DNA from: Plantago major
Taxonomy: Eukaryota > Streptophyta > Magnoliopsida > Lamiales > Plantaginaceae
DNA: 64,000 bases
Reading direction: 5' to 3'
Assembly (NCBI GenBank): GCA_026545765.1
Contig: CM048839.1
Location: forward strand, 54,172,677 to 54,236,676
In this document: piece after piece, positions 42,166-52,497 of the stretch
How the letters are laid out: each line of letters opens with the position of its first letter
How positions within the stretch are numbered: the stretch's first letter is position 1
Position numbers and translations under genes: made by a program
The notes under the pieces: model-generated
Seen by the model: the letters and a program-made list of their open reading frames with translations, nothing else
Database searches by the model: none
What the model was told of the DNA's origin: nothing

Positions 42166-43577
42166 TGTTGGTCCAGATAATGGCAAAGTAAAAGACTAGA
42201 GGGGGGGTGAATAGTCTTTTAAAACTTTTGTCGATAAACAGTTCTCGAAACACAGGGGTTTCGATACTTAAATCAGAGCGGAAGACTTTAAGATAGGTAA
42301 GTCAGAAACAATAAGTAAGTGTGTGTGTGCTTTGAAATATAAATCTGAAGGTAAATAACACAGCAAGTATAGTGGTATCTGGAGGTGGCGTAATCCTCCA
42401 ACTAATCCACTTCGGTCTTTCTGAGACCTAGAATTCACTAGAACAGATAATTGAGTTCACCTTACAATAATCCTATTCTAAGATTCCTAAGCAAATGGTT
42501 CCCAACCAAATGTTCCCCCTGAGTTATTCCCCAGCTCCTAGAGCTAAGTACTTCCCTTACTCAGATAACCTTGGAGTTATTCCCTGATTTCCCAAATCAA
42601 GTACTTCCTCTACTCGACGCCTTGATGGTGTTGGTTATAAGGTTTGTCAGAGAGGCTTCTCGTATAACTTTTCAGTTATGTTTTCAGAGAGCCTAATAGA
42701 ACAAGACTACTTAATACACTTGTTCAACGGATGACAGTCTCCTCTTTACTGACCCAAGTAATTGGTGTCCGTTCTGGAGAATGAGCTTCAGAAAGGGTAT
42801 CTGATAGTTCGACTCTTTCACGAATAACAATCTCTTGTTAAGGTTCAGGACAACTTAGAACTACTAGTGATTCTTCAAGCAACAGAAAGCTTTCAGAAAG
42901 GGTAGTAGAGTGCTTGAGAGAATACTTTGCTAGATGGTAAGTTTGGAAGATAGAGCGTTCTAAGGTATGTTCTTCAAGCATCTAAGTGTGTGATATATAT
43001 AGATAAATTTGAGAGGCGTTTGAATTGTATCCGTTGTGCTCTCTATCAAATTATATCCGTTTATATCTTGAACTATGTACTCAGAAATCACTATCTCTTG
43101 TTTCAGAGAGGACTTGCTTTTTGCAGCATTTCTGCCGATGCATTTAATGCATAGTACTGTTCATTGTCCTTTAGTCTCAACGGATACATGAGCCTTTCTG
43201 ATGGCTTGCATGCTCCATACTCATGATGTCATATGTCCAGAATCATATTTTGCAAAGTAAGTTAATATACTGAAGAAAGGATTAAGGACATAGTCTTTCT
43301 GAGTTAGACTAAACCTTTGTGTCTTCATACACCTTGTGCAATCTTCAGTCTTCTAATCTTCAGAAACGCCCCATTGCTAGGATTGATCTTCATGGTCTTC
43401 TTGAAATAAAAATTACACTCAAAGACCTATAATCCTAATACAAGATTTACTAGACTAATCATACTCAGTGATTTCCTCTTTTACAATGTTCAAGTGAACC
43501 AAGAGCACTTAATCACCTTTTTGGCTAAGATAAGAACATGTGATGAGTGATCAAAATACTAACAGATATTCCTAACA
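42166..43577 (-). repeat. 3' LTR of Sirevirus C
   Basis: 1412 bp; closely similar to 49197-50620 but with clustered one- and two-base losses in 42205-42350. TATA-like TCTATATATATCA at 42992-43003 (minus). Hairpin array of two units at about 42530-42632. Confidence 0.93.
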
Positions 43578-43594
43578 AATTTCCCCCTTTTTGA
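43578..43594 (-). other. Polypurine tract of Sirevirus C
   Basis: Minus strand reads AAAAAGGGGGAAATT directly before the LTR; primes plus-strand synthesis. Confidence 0.8.
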
Positions 43595-44112
43595 TCAGTC
43601 ATCCATGACTATCTTTCAAGTCCTATTATAAAATTGTAATCCTGGAAGAGAAAACAATCCACCACTTAATCATTTCAAAAGATATTCAATTTTAGTTGAA
43701 TTAAGTGCAGAAAGTAAACATCAACCAAATCACAAGAAGTGATCTTTGCTGATAAGTTGTCATCTATTAAAATGTATCTGAGAGTATGATCTTCAGATAG
43801 GTAGTTCTGAGTAAGATGCACCTTTTACAGATAGAGAAATTCAGAAACAATCAGCAAGATTACAAAAAGTAATAAAACATACTAAGTAAATTAGAACATA
43901 GGAGAGTCCAAGCTCCAAGAGAGTATTCTAATGTTACTAGTCTTCAAGTCTTCAGAAACATAACTTGGGTTCAGATACCTCAAGTTCTTCAGCACCCTTT
44001 CTAGATCAGTTGATATGATCATCCACTTTTCTGCATTCTTGGACATAGTCATAAAGAATCCTAATGAAAGAGACCTCAGTCTTAATGGATAAGTAACATA
44101 TTTAATGGTAAC
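43595..44112 (-). other. Sirevirus C 3' untranslated region
   Basis: About 500 bp corresponding to the copy A segment between the third-gene stop and the polypurine tract, with GAAGACTTGAAGA-type words near 43940. No gene. Confidence 0.6.
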
Positions 44113-46124
44113 TCATACCAAGCTTGTGATTCTTCCATGAAAATGTTTGACCTGTATACTTTCCTGCACCTGTGCATGGTCTACTTGCAGCTGAGATATG
44201 TTGAAATACTTGTATATTTCTTCCAGATAGTGTATATCATCTAGGTATTCATCCAATGTCATATAGAATGACTCATAGGTTGAAACACCTAGTTTGTTCT
44301 TCCTGTTGTAGCTACCATCCAGTTTTCTTACCTTGTGTACATCATCAGGTTTTGGGTAAGGACAGGCAAAAGAAAGATCCATCTTTCTGTCTTCATTCCT
44401 CTTTTCTACTTCAAAGTTTAACCAGGCATGAAGGTGCTCATTTGTTTTTTAGCAGCTTGCCTTCTCTCCATTTCGGGATCCGGTTGAGGATGGGAGTTGA
44501 AACTTATCATTGACAAGTAGATGTTGTAGTTCGAATCCAATACCCTCTCTTGTTCGTAATGCACCTATATGAAGATTCTTCATTACTGGTCTTCATATAC
44601 TCAAAGTGTGCATCAGTATGACTTTATTGATGTGTTTAATTGTTTATTACGCCAAACCGAAATCCTTCTTGCTTTTACATTTGGTGGTCAGGAGATCCTC
44701 TAACCCAGTGGATGTTCCTTGTATTGACTTGGTATTTCAGGAAGGAGTTATGCTAAGGGCTTTCTTTGCCAGAGGAGGTTGTGAAGTAGTTGCTTGTCTC
44801 CTTTTCTTGTGAAGTGGATGTTCATCGAATCATCCTCATCATCATTGTAGTCCAAAATTGGAGACTTGACTTTCTTGGCTTCTTACTTCTCCTTATTCCT
44901 TCTATTCTTATTCAGAAGTCTTATTCTCTTTTGAGATTCTAAGGGACTTGGTTCCCCTAGTGACCATACTTCTCAGCCTTCTTGCTGGTTGATCTGGAAC
45001 AACTTCTTCAGCAAGGGTGTCTCGTGTGTGGTGTCTTAATGACAAGTTGGAGAGGAGGAGGAGGTTGTTTTCTTTTTCTTCCTCTACCTTTCCGAGGCAT
45101 CTCTTCTTCCCTTAGTCATGAATGGTGACTCATGATAGCATAAGCTTGAGAGAGTTTCAAAGTTTTTCCGAGATTGTTGTGCACCCGACTAATTCTTGAA
45201 GTTCTTTCTTTAGCTCGTTCTGCCTCGCTTCCCTTCTCTTCAAAGCTCTTGCACGGCCTTAGGGAATGGCGTGGCTTGCGATGGGCGGCTTCATTCAATG
45301 TTGCATTAGCATTGTTACAATTCATCCTCATCATCCCCCAACCCTAGGTCTTTACGAGAGCGATGCTAGTTGCTCTGTTGAAAGGTAGCCCAAAAAGGCT
45401 TCATCTCTCGGGACGGATTTTAGCACTTTTGTGTCTTGGGCAACTAGTGTCTTTCTGAGTTCTAAAAAGACACTATTCCTTGCACGGTGCTCTTCACTTC
45501 TTGAATTACTTGGTGCAGAGAATATATGAGGAGCAAGTAGGGATCTTTTGTGCTGAGTGACAAGTCTCTCATCTTACCTTGATGATCAAGTTGTGGGTTT
45601 GACATCACTATCATAATCCTTTTCTTGGATTGTTTGCAGATTGATAATCTTCTTACGCTTTCCATCAAGTGTCTTGGCCTTACGAGAAGATGTAGAAGGT
45701 CTTTCGATGATCCTCAAGATTATGCTCTTCATCATCATTGTCATCCATTGCATCTATTTCAGCAGCTGTGACAACAATGGCATTCTTCAAATTTCTTTGC
45801 TCATCTAGGAGTGCCAATTCTTTGGCATTAGTTTCTTCGAGCTTTTTGATTTTGGCTTCCTTTTCATCAACAAGAGCTTGAGTCTCAATGTTGATTCTCT
45901 TCTCTTCTTCCAATACCTTTCTGAGTTATTCAATCCTAAACTCAGCAGCTGAAATTTCTTCTATGGCATCATTGTGTTCAGCTTGTTGGCTATCTTGATG
46001 AGACTTGGGATGTGATGATGATGGAGCTTCGAGCAATTGAGGAGTAGCCTTTTCTCCACTCTCTTTGCTAGCTTCGAATCCCGCCTTGTCCAGTTGGGGA
46101 TCATCATTACGATCATCATCATCA
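44113..46124 (-). pseudogene. Sirevirus C third gene, 3' part (broken)
   Basis: 44113-44382 holds the C-terminal domain (KPDDVHKVRKLDGSYN, YESFYMTLDEYLDDIHYLEE). Further upstream in minus orientation are basic and acidic fragments, a Lys/Glu coiled coil at 45680-45913 (EKEAKIKKLEETNAKELALL) and an acidic NDDEEHNL block. Many short frameshifts and stops. It matches exon 6 onwards of copies A and D but is more diverged. Confidence 0.6.
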
Positions 46125-46589
46125 TCACTCTTGTTCTTTGTTTCTTGGTTTGGATGCTCGGAGGAGGTTCTTGATAATCATTTTCGTCCATCTCCTCGTC
46201 ATCTTACGAAACCAGTTGATCACATTTGGGAATGTAATCATCCTCCCATTAACTTCTTCTTGTTCAGCAGGATAAGTAGTGAGCTTGCTGGGCAAGGCAG
46301 GATGGGTAACCATCTGCTCTTGGGTTTGAGCATCCGCAGACTTGAAATCTGCTATAAGTCTTTGTGCTACTTCATGAATGAAGTCTTCATGCATTAGAGT
46401 GGCAAATGAGTAGGACTCTGTAGGGAACAATGCATGGATATAATCCTCCAGATTTAGGGCAATTGCTCTCTTTTCTGGTCCATTGTTGCAAGCTTTGTAA
46501 TTGACCAGATTTGCTTTGTCTCCTGTCATGTGCTTTCCGCATCCACTATCAAATAGCCATTGAGCCTTAGTCCAAGAGGCGTTCTGCAC
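46125..46589 (-). CDS. Sirevirus C fused ORF: protease start joined to third-gene exon 6
   Basis: 154 codons. Residues 1-33 are NASWTKAQWLFDSGCGKHMT and VNYKACNNGP, the copia protease start with intact catalytic DSG. From about residue 34 it continues RAIALNLEDYIHALFPTES, ATLMHEDFIHEVAQRLI and YPAEQEEVNGRMITFPNVI, all third-gene exon 6. The junction near 46487 joins sequences that lie about 7 kb apart in copy A (21598 and 28546). The fusion is in frame. It lacks the rest of the protease fold, so no protease activity is expected. Confidence 0.8.
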   Translation of the reverse strand: MQNASWTKAQWLFDSGCGKHMTGDKANLVNYKACNNGPEKRAIALNLEDYIHALFPTESYSFATLMHEDFIHEVAQRLIADFKSADAQTQEQMVTHPALPSKLTTYPAEQEEVNGRMITFPNVINWFRKMTRRWTKMIIKNLLRASKPRNKEQE

Positions 46590-48112
46590 AAAACAGGAAA
46601 CAGGAGTTAGGTTCTTGCTTCAGAGATAGAACCATTTAGACTAAACATTCTTCCAGTAGGAATCCACATTTTAGTGAATTTCTTGGGAGTTTGTTTTTGT
46701 CTAACTTGATCAGAAGGAGATGCAATAAAATTAGTAATTTTGATCTCAATTTTCCTTCTTGTGGTGTTTCTAGGTGTTCCTTTTGGTGCTTTCTCGGACC
46801 AGGTTTCGGGATTGCTTTTCAAAAACTTAGCCTTCCGGCAGGTTGCTTCTAGCTCGCATTCATTTTTCGTGGCTTGAGATTTCTTCCACTTACATCTGCT
46901 ACGTGCAATATCAGCCTTGCGCCATTGTTCTTGTCCTTCCTTATATTGTTGCAGAAGAACTTTTCCAATAGCATGATAGCCAATGCCATTTCGAACACCT
47001 TTAGCTTTCTGAATACATTCTTCAGAAGCCTTACTAGTTTCTGCACCATCTTTATTTTCATAAAATGGTACAGTAGAGAATTTGCCTATTCCAGCAATTC
47101 TTCCTTTCCTAGTAATATAGCAATGTGGATGGTTACATGTCTGAGGGTTGTGTTTCTTTTCAGAAATCTCATCCACAAGTTTCTTGTGAACTTGTTGTTC
47201 TTTCAAAGGTTGGGTTGCTACTCCTTTTCCTTTGTCAACTACCCTAGCTTTCTGACCAATGCTATAGGTGGTTGAAGAACCATTCTGTTGAATTTTTACA
47301 AAGGTCAACCTTTCATCACTCTTCTTCAGAGGAGATGAATTACTCGATTGTTCATCGAGTCCAAGTCCACCTTTCTCAGAGGAATCTCTTAGATAGGATT
47401 GAACCTCAGTGAGAGTGTCACTAGCCTTTGCATAAGATTGGAAGGGTAGCTCTTTCTTTCTGAGTTCTTCATTCTCAGAAAGCAGCTTCATCATTTTCAT
47501 AGTAAGTTCATTCAAGGCTAGTTTGTGAGAATTTTCATTCTCAGATATCTGAGATTTCAGAAAGGCTATTTCAGCGTTCTTGTTTTCAGATACTCTGGTT
47601 AGCTTAGAAACCTCTTTTTCAAGAGTTTCTTTGCTTTCCTCTAGAATTCTGGTTTTGGATTGTGCTTCCAGAAATTCTTTCTCATAACGATCAAATTCAC
47701 TCTTGACCAACTCCAGATCCTCAATTCCATCATCACTCTCATAGTACAGAAATTGTGAATTGTTAGTTACCTCATCAGCCATAAGACACATTTCAATGTT
47801 GGAGATGTCTGGACCAGCAATCTCAGCAACTCCACACATTTCTTTCTTCTTAAGGCCGAAGTCAATTACATCGTGGATGATTCCACACAATTCTGGTGAT
47901 GGTAGGTTTGAGTCATCTGAATCTCCATCTTCAGAATCTGTCTCAAAGTCTAGAGCATCAAGTTGAATTTGAATCTTCTTCCTTTCTTCAGTCAGTAAGG
48001 CCCTTTGATTTCTCTTGAAATTTCTTATGTCCTTCTTGTCACCTGTCTTGAGCTTGTTTAAGGCGGACAATCTCTCTTGAAGTGACCAGCTTTTGACAAT
48101 AGAAGGTATCAT
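46590..48112 (-). pseudogene. Sirevirus C gag-pol spacer with zinc-knuckle remnant
   Basis: 501 codons open at 46607-48112. TEERKKIQIQLDALDFETDS, DSEDGDSDDSNLPSPELCG, a long coiled coil, SYAKASDTLTEVQSYLRD, and a KKHNPQTCNHPHCY cluster match copy A. The knuckle (YCQKAGHFKRDCP-like) lies at about 48055-48105 in another frame. It is the longest open frame in any Sirevirus copy here, which supports a recent insertion. Confidence 0.75.
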
Positions 48113-49090
48113 TTCCTATTTCAGACTTCAAGATTAACACCTTTACGAATGGGGTGTTCGAGAGTTGTTCACTTGTATGTTCTTATCTTGATGATAGTTT
48201 GGGCCAAGATGCTTTTTCAGCTTTTCTTTTGCTTTTCTTCTCTCAATCTCTTGACTCACAAATTTCTTCATGTGTCTTACTGCAAGAGCATTTTCTTCAG
48301 ATGCTTCTTTGGTATCCTTCTTTTCAGAAGTGCCTTGAGAAACTAGAGCAACACTTTGCAACTTTTCAAATTGCTTGTTCTCTCCGAGTTGTCTCATAGT
48401 CTCTGAGCAAGATGAGAGAAGAGCTCTCTTCGAGTAATATTTGGCATCCCTTGATTGAAATAAAAGAACTTAGTGTGTTCCCAGTTGTGATTGAGACTTC
48501 TGACAATAGTCTTAATCTTTTCTGACTGGGAGTATCTATTGCTTTCACCAAGTGCATCCATATCACTCATAAGTGTAGTAAATCTGAAATCAAGTTCTTC
48601 CAGACTTTCAGTGGGACCTTGTTTGAAGTTTTGGAACTTCAATTTAAGAACTTCGAACTTGTTTTCTTTGGTTTTCTCAGTTCCGGCACAGATTTCTTCA
48701 ATCTATTGCCAGGCAACTTTCGCCGTTTTAGCACCCCACATAATGTATGTGCAGTGTGTCGATCGATGATTATATTACGAGCTTAACCATCCATCTGTGT
48801 CTCTTGGCATCTTCGGATGTCGAGCTCTCTCGCTTGTCTTCATATATAATGCTTCCACGAGCAACATGACCACTATCACTAGCACCATGTCCTCGCTTCC
48901 ATCTTCCTTGTCGAGGCTTTTCTTCCATCGACACCTCGAATTTGTTTGAGTTATGCGATTTTGATAGGCCCTTCATTGATGACATAGATCATCTCATCAC
49001 TAATGGCCTCGGATGGAGCATCATGTTGTTCTTCCATTTCTCGTAGTTTCGCTTTAACGGGAGCATCACTCAGAGACATACCTGCACACT
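48113..49090 (-). pseudogene. gag: Sirevirus C gag
   Basis: 48394-48642 contains FQNFKQGPTESLEELDFRFT and SEKIKTIVRSLNHNW; 48143-48397 contains FVSQEIERRKAKEKLKKHLG. The N-terminal part up to the MSLSDAP start near 49080 is present in pieces (48770-48985 and around 49060). Three frameshifts. Several of the differences from copy A look like lost bases in CNG triplets. Confidence 0.8.
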
Positions 49091-49179
49091 TAACACACAA
49101 ATTATATAGTCCTCAGAAAGGGACAAAGTTCCTTCACCTATCTGGGGATCTAGGTTCAGTGCAGAAGGCTTGTGAACCT

Positions 49180-49194
49180 CCTGCTCTGATACCA
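49180..49194 (-). other. Primer-binding site of Sirevirus C
   Basis: Minus strand TGGTATCAGAGCAGG, two bases from the LTR, complementary to initiator tRNA-Met. Intact, unlike copy A. Confidence 0.9.
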
Positions 49195-49196
49195 CT

Positions 49197-50620
49197 TGTT
49201 GATCCAGATAACGGCAAAGTAAAAGACTAGAGGGGGGGTGAATAGTCTTTTAAAACTTTTGTCGATAAACACAGTTTCTCAGAAACCTGGGGGTTTCTGA
49301 TACTTAAATTCAGAGCGCGGAAGACTTTAAGATAGGTAAGTGCAGAAATAATAAGTAAGTGTGTGTGTGCTTTGCTGAAATGTAAATACAGAAAGGTAAA
49401 TAACACAGCAAGTATAGTGGTATCTGGAGGTGGCGTAATCCTCCAACTAATCCACTTCGGTCTTTCTGAGACCTAGAATTCACTAGAACAGATAATTGAG
49501 TTCACCTTACAATAATCCTATTCTAAGATTCCTAAACAAATGGTTCCCAACCAAATGTTCCCCCTGAGTTATTACCCAGCTCCTAGAGCTAAGTACTTCC
49601 TTTACTCAAATAACCTTGGAGTTATTCCCTGATTTCCCAAATCAAGTACTTCCTCTACTCCACGCCTTGATGGTGTTGGTTATAAGGTTTGTCAGAGAGG
49701 CTTCTCGTATAACTTTTCAATTATGTTTTCAAAGAGCCTATAGAACAAGACTACTTAATACACTTGTTCAGTGGATGACAGTCTGCTCTTTACTGACCCA
49801 AATAATTGGTGTCCGTTCTGGAGAATGAGCTTCAGAAAGGGTATCTGATAGTTCGACTCTTTCATGAATAACAATCTCTTGTTAAGGTTCAGGACAACTT
49901 AGAACTACTAGTGATTCTTCAAGCAACAGAAAGCTTTCAGAAAGGGTAGTTGAGTGCTTGAGAGAATACTTTGCTAGATGGTAAGTTTGCAAGATAGAGC
50001 ATTCTAAGGTATGTTCTTCAAGCATCTAAGTGTGTGATATATATAGATAAATTTGAGAGGCGTTTGAATTGTATCCGTTGTGCTCTCTATCAAATTATAT
50101 CCGTTTATATCTTGAACTATGTACGCAGAAGTTACTATCTCTTGTTTCAGAGAGGACTTGCTTTTTGCAGCATTTCTGTCGATGCATTTAATGCATAGTA
50201 CTGTTCATTGTCCTTTAGTCTCAACGGATACATGAGCCTTTCTGATGGCTTGCATGCTCCATACTCATGATGTCATATGTCCAGAATCATATTTTCAAAG
50301 TAAGTTAATATACTGAAGAAAGGATTAAGGACATAGTCTTTCTGAGTTAGACTAAACCTTTGTGTCTTCATAAACCTTGTGCAATCTTCAGTCTTCTAAT
50401 CTTCAGAAAAACTCCATTGCTAGGATTGATCTTCATGGTCTTCGTGAAATTAAAATTACACTCAGAGACCTATAATCCTAATACAAGATTTACTAGACTA
50501 ATCATACTCAGTGATTTCCTCTTTTACAATGTTCAAGTGAACCAAGAGCACTTAATCACCTTTCTGGCTAAGATAAGAACATGTGATGAGTGATCAAAAT
50601 ACTAACAGATATTCCTAACA
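49197..50620 (-). repeat. 5' LTR of Sirevirus C
   Basis: 1424 bp. Contains the hairpin array (about 49562-49674, two units: AGCTCCTAGAGCT and TGATTTCCCAAATCA) and a short GT run at 49360. Ends AGATATTCCTAACA on the plus strand. Confidence 0.93.
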
Positions 50621-50766
50621 AAGAGGAAGATCCCGAGGAAGATCCAGAGATTCAAGGTGATGATGAGGATATGAAGGATGGAGAACTTGATTCTTATGAC
50701 CCAATGCTGAACCCTGGAGATACTATCTATGTGGGAAGTTCTGATGATGATGAAGATTTCTCTTAG

Positions 50767-51226
50767 TTCCCTCGATTTAGTTTGAAAACCCCGTGGGCTT
50801 ATTTATCCTCTTCCATTGGCGTTATCTTCAACTAGTTAGCTTTATTTGGTTACTTATGCTTCAAACTTGTGTCTTTTAAATAAGTTAAGATCCTGGTTCA
50901 TGGTAGTCTCATATGCATGTACTTGGCTTATGGTTATTAAGTTGGTTTGTAATTGTTGGTCTCTGTATGAAAGTTAGGCAGCAACTTTGGTCGTGTCGTT
51001 TAATGTTTCAAGGTCATTTCAGACGTTGTTCCAACAACGTTTGTTTTCTCTGTTTTGAATATTTTGGAATTGTTTATTTTTATGTTTCAGCACCTTCAAA
51101 TTCTCTTTGGAGTTGCTTGCTGTAGATTTTGCTTTAAGATGCTTTACGTTTCTTGTTGTACTTTAGAATTAAGTGGTTCTTCTCGAGTAAATTAGATTAA
51201 TTCTTACACCTTACCCCTTTTCTAGA
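50767..51226 (+). other. Gypsy B leader between extra ORF and gag
   Basis: T-rich, about 460 bp, no ORF with a motif. Probably an untranslated segment or the site of an intron; AG-ended pyrimidine stretches precede gag (51222). Confidence 0.4.
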
Positions 51227-51252
51227 ATGCCTCCAAGAAGAGCTAACAACTC

Positions 51253-51284
<32 letters not shown>

Positions 51285-52301
51285 AAGCGGATCCAGTTCA
51301 ACAAATGTTGGCAGCCATGACAAATTTGGTTCAGACTTTGTCTAATAATCAACAACAAGCAAATCCACCACCACCACCTCCATCTGACCAAGTACTGGAT
51401 CGATTCCTTCGTTTTCGACCTCAAAAGTTTCTTGGTGAACCAGATGCTAGAAAGGCTGAGTTGTGGTTTGAGACCATACAGAATATGTTTAGTGTGCTTC
51501 AATATAGTGATGCTCAAAGAGTCGACTTGGCTCAATTCCTTTTTGAAGGAGCTGCCCGCCATTGGTGGACTTTAGTTGAGCTAAGATGGAATGGATTGAA
51601 CACACCTAAAACATGGGCTAACTTTGAGAAAGAATTCATAGACAAGTATGTACCCAGGATTGTTCGGGATGGTAGAAAGGATGAATTTAACAATCCGGAG
51701 CAAGGTTCCATGACAGTTGCACAATATGGTGCTGAGTTTACAAGGCTTTTACGCTATGTACCATTTTATGCCAATGACGAACGTGAGAAGGTCCGCTTGT
51801 TTCTGAAAGGCTTGGGGACAGACATAAAATACAGCTTGTTTGGTATCGAGATGAGGACTCATGCTGATGCGGTGGAGCGAGCCATGGAGGTTGAAAAGGG
51901 TTATTATAAAATGTGCATGAAGCAAGAACAGAACAAGAGGTCTCATCCCGGTTCTAGTTCAAATCAAGGACGAAATGTGCAAACTCGTTATCAACAACCC
52001 ATGCAAACCAGTCCCACCCCGAGCTGGGGTCAATCAATTGTGTGGATTTTGTGGTAACAAACACAATGAAAACCAGTGCTGGAAGAAGAATGGACTTTGC
52101 TTGGTTTGTGGCAGTAACCAGCACCGGATAAGTGAATGCCCCTCCAAGAGGACTCAGCAAGGTGCACCAGTGTCTAATACCAACCGGGCATCTGGACCAA
52201 GGGCTCCAAATCAGAACCAAAACCCAAGAATTGGGACAGGAGCTAGAAATAGTGGAGCTGGCCAGAGTGCAGCAAGAACTCTCGCAAGGGTATTTGCTAT
52301 G
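51227..52301 (+). pseudogene. gag: Gypsy B gag with two zinc knuckles
   Basis: MPPRRANNSNNNN opening with an Asn run encoded by (AAC)n; the retrotransposon-gag domain has RFRPQKFLGEPDARKAELW, LAQFLFEGAARHWWTLVE, FEKEFIDKYVPRIVRDGRK and SMTVAQYGAEFTRLLRYVPF. After a frameshift near 52000, CGFCGNKHNENQC and CLVCGSNQHRISEC form two zinc knuckles. The frame is cut at 52301 by Sirevirus D, before protease. Confidence 0.9.
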
Positions 52302-52460
52302 TGTTGGTCCAGATAACGGCAAAGTAAAAGACTAGAGGGGGGGTGAATAGTCTTTTAAAACTTTTGTCGATAAACACAATTTCTCAGATATCTGTGAAGA
52401 TATCTGATACTTAGATTCAGAGCGCGGAAGACTTAAGATAGATAAGTGCAGAAACTCTTA

Positions 52461-52497
<37 letters not shown>

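Larger units (their letters stand above)
42166..50620 (-). mobile_element. Sirevirus copy C: deleted, non-autonomous (8.46 kb)
   Basis: Minus strand. LTRs at 49197-50620 (5') and 42166-43577 (3'), intact primer site, gag, spacer, the first part of protease, then the 3' part of the third gene and a polypurine tract. Integrase, RT, RNase H and the first five exons of the third gene are absent. The target duplication AAGAG flanks it (42161-42165 and 50621-50625), so the deleted form was what inserted, or the deletion is later. Confidence 0.92.
41721..50766 (+). pseudogene. Gypsy B extra ORF upstream of gag, coiled-coil (split by Sirevirus C)
   Basis: Starts MAGEKRIIFFRTSNPPTCF at 41721, shifts frame near 41800, then runs VVVHKLIVERDSYWAHN and a run of seven-residue repeats of the type xEKDAxI (EKEAIIVQKDATIAEKDAFI), i.e. 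a coiled coil. At 42165 it is cut; beyond Sirevirus C it resumes at 50626 with EDPEEDPEIQGDDED, an acidic tail, and stops at 50764-50766. Joined length is about 200 codons. Leader TTTTAG precedes the ATG. Function unknown; it is separate from gag at 51227. Confidence 0.6.
39695..52301 (+). mobile_element. Ty3/gypsy element B (5' part), with two nested Sireviruses
   Basis: 5' LTR, tRNA-Met primer site, an extra coiled-coil ORF and gag are visible; the rest is displaced by Sirevirus D beyond the window. Sirevirus C interrupts the extra ORF. LTR ends and gag type suggest a chromovirus such as Tekay, but no pol is available to confirm. Confidence 0.8.
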
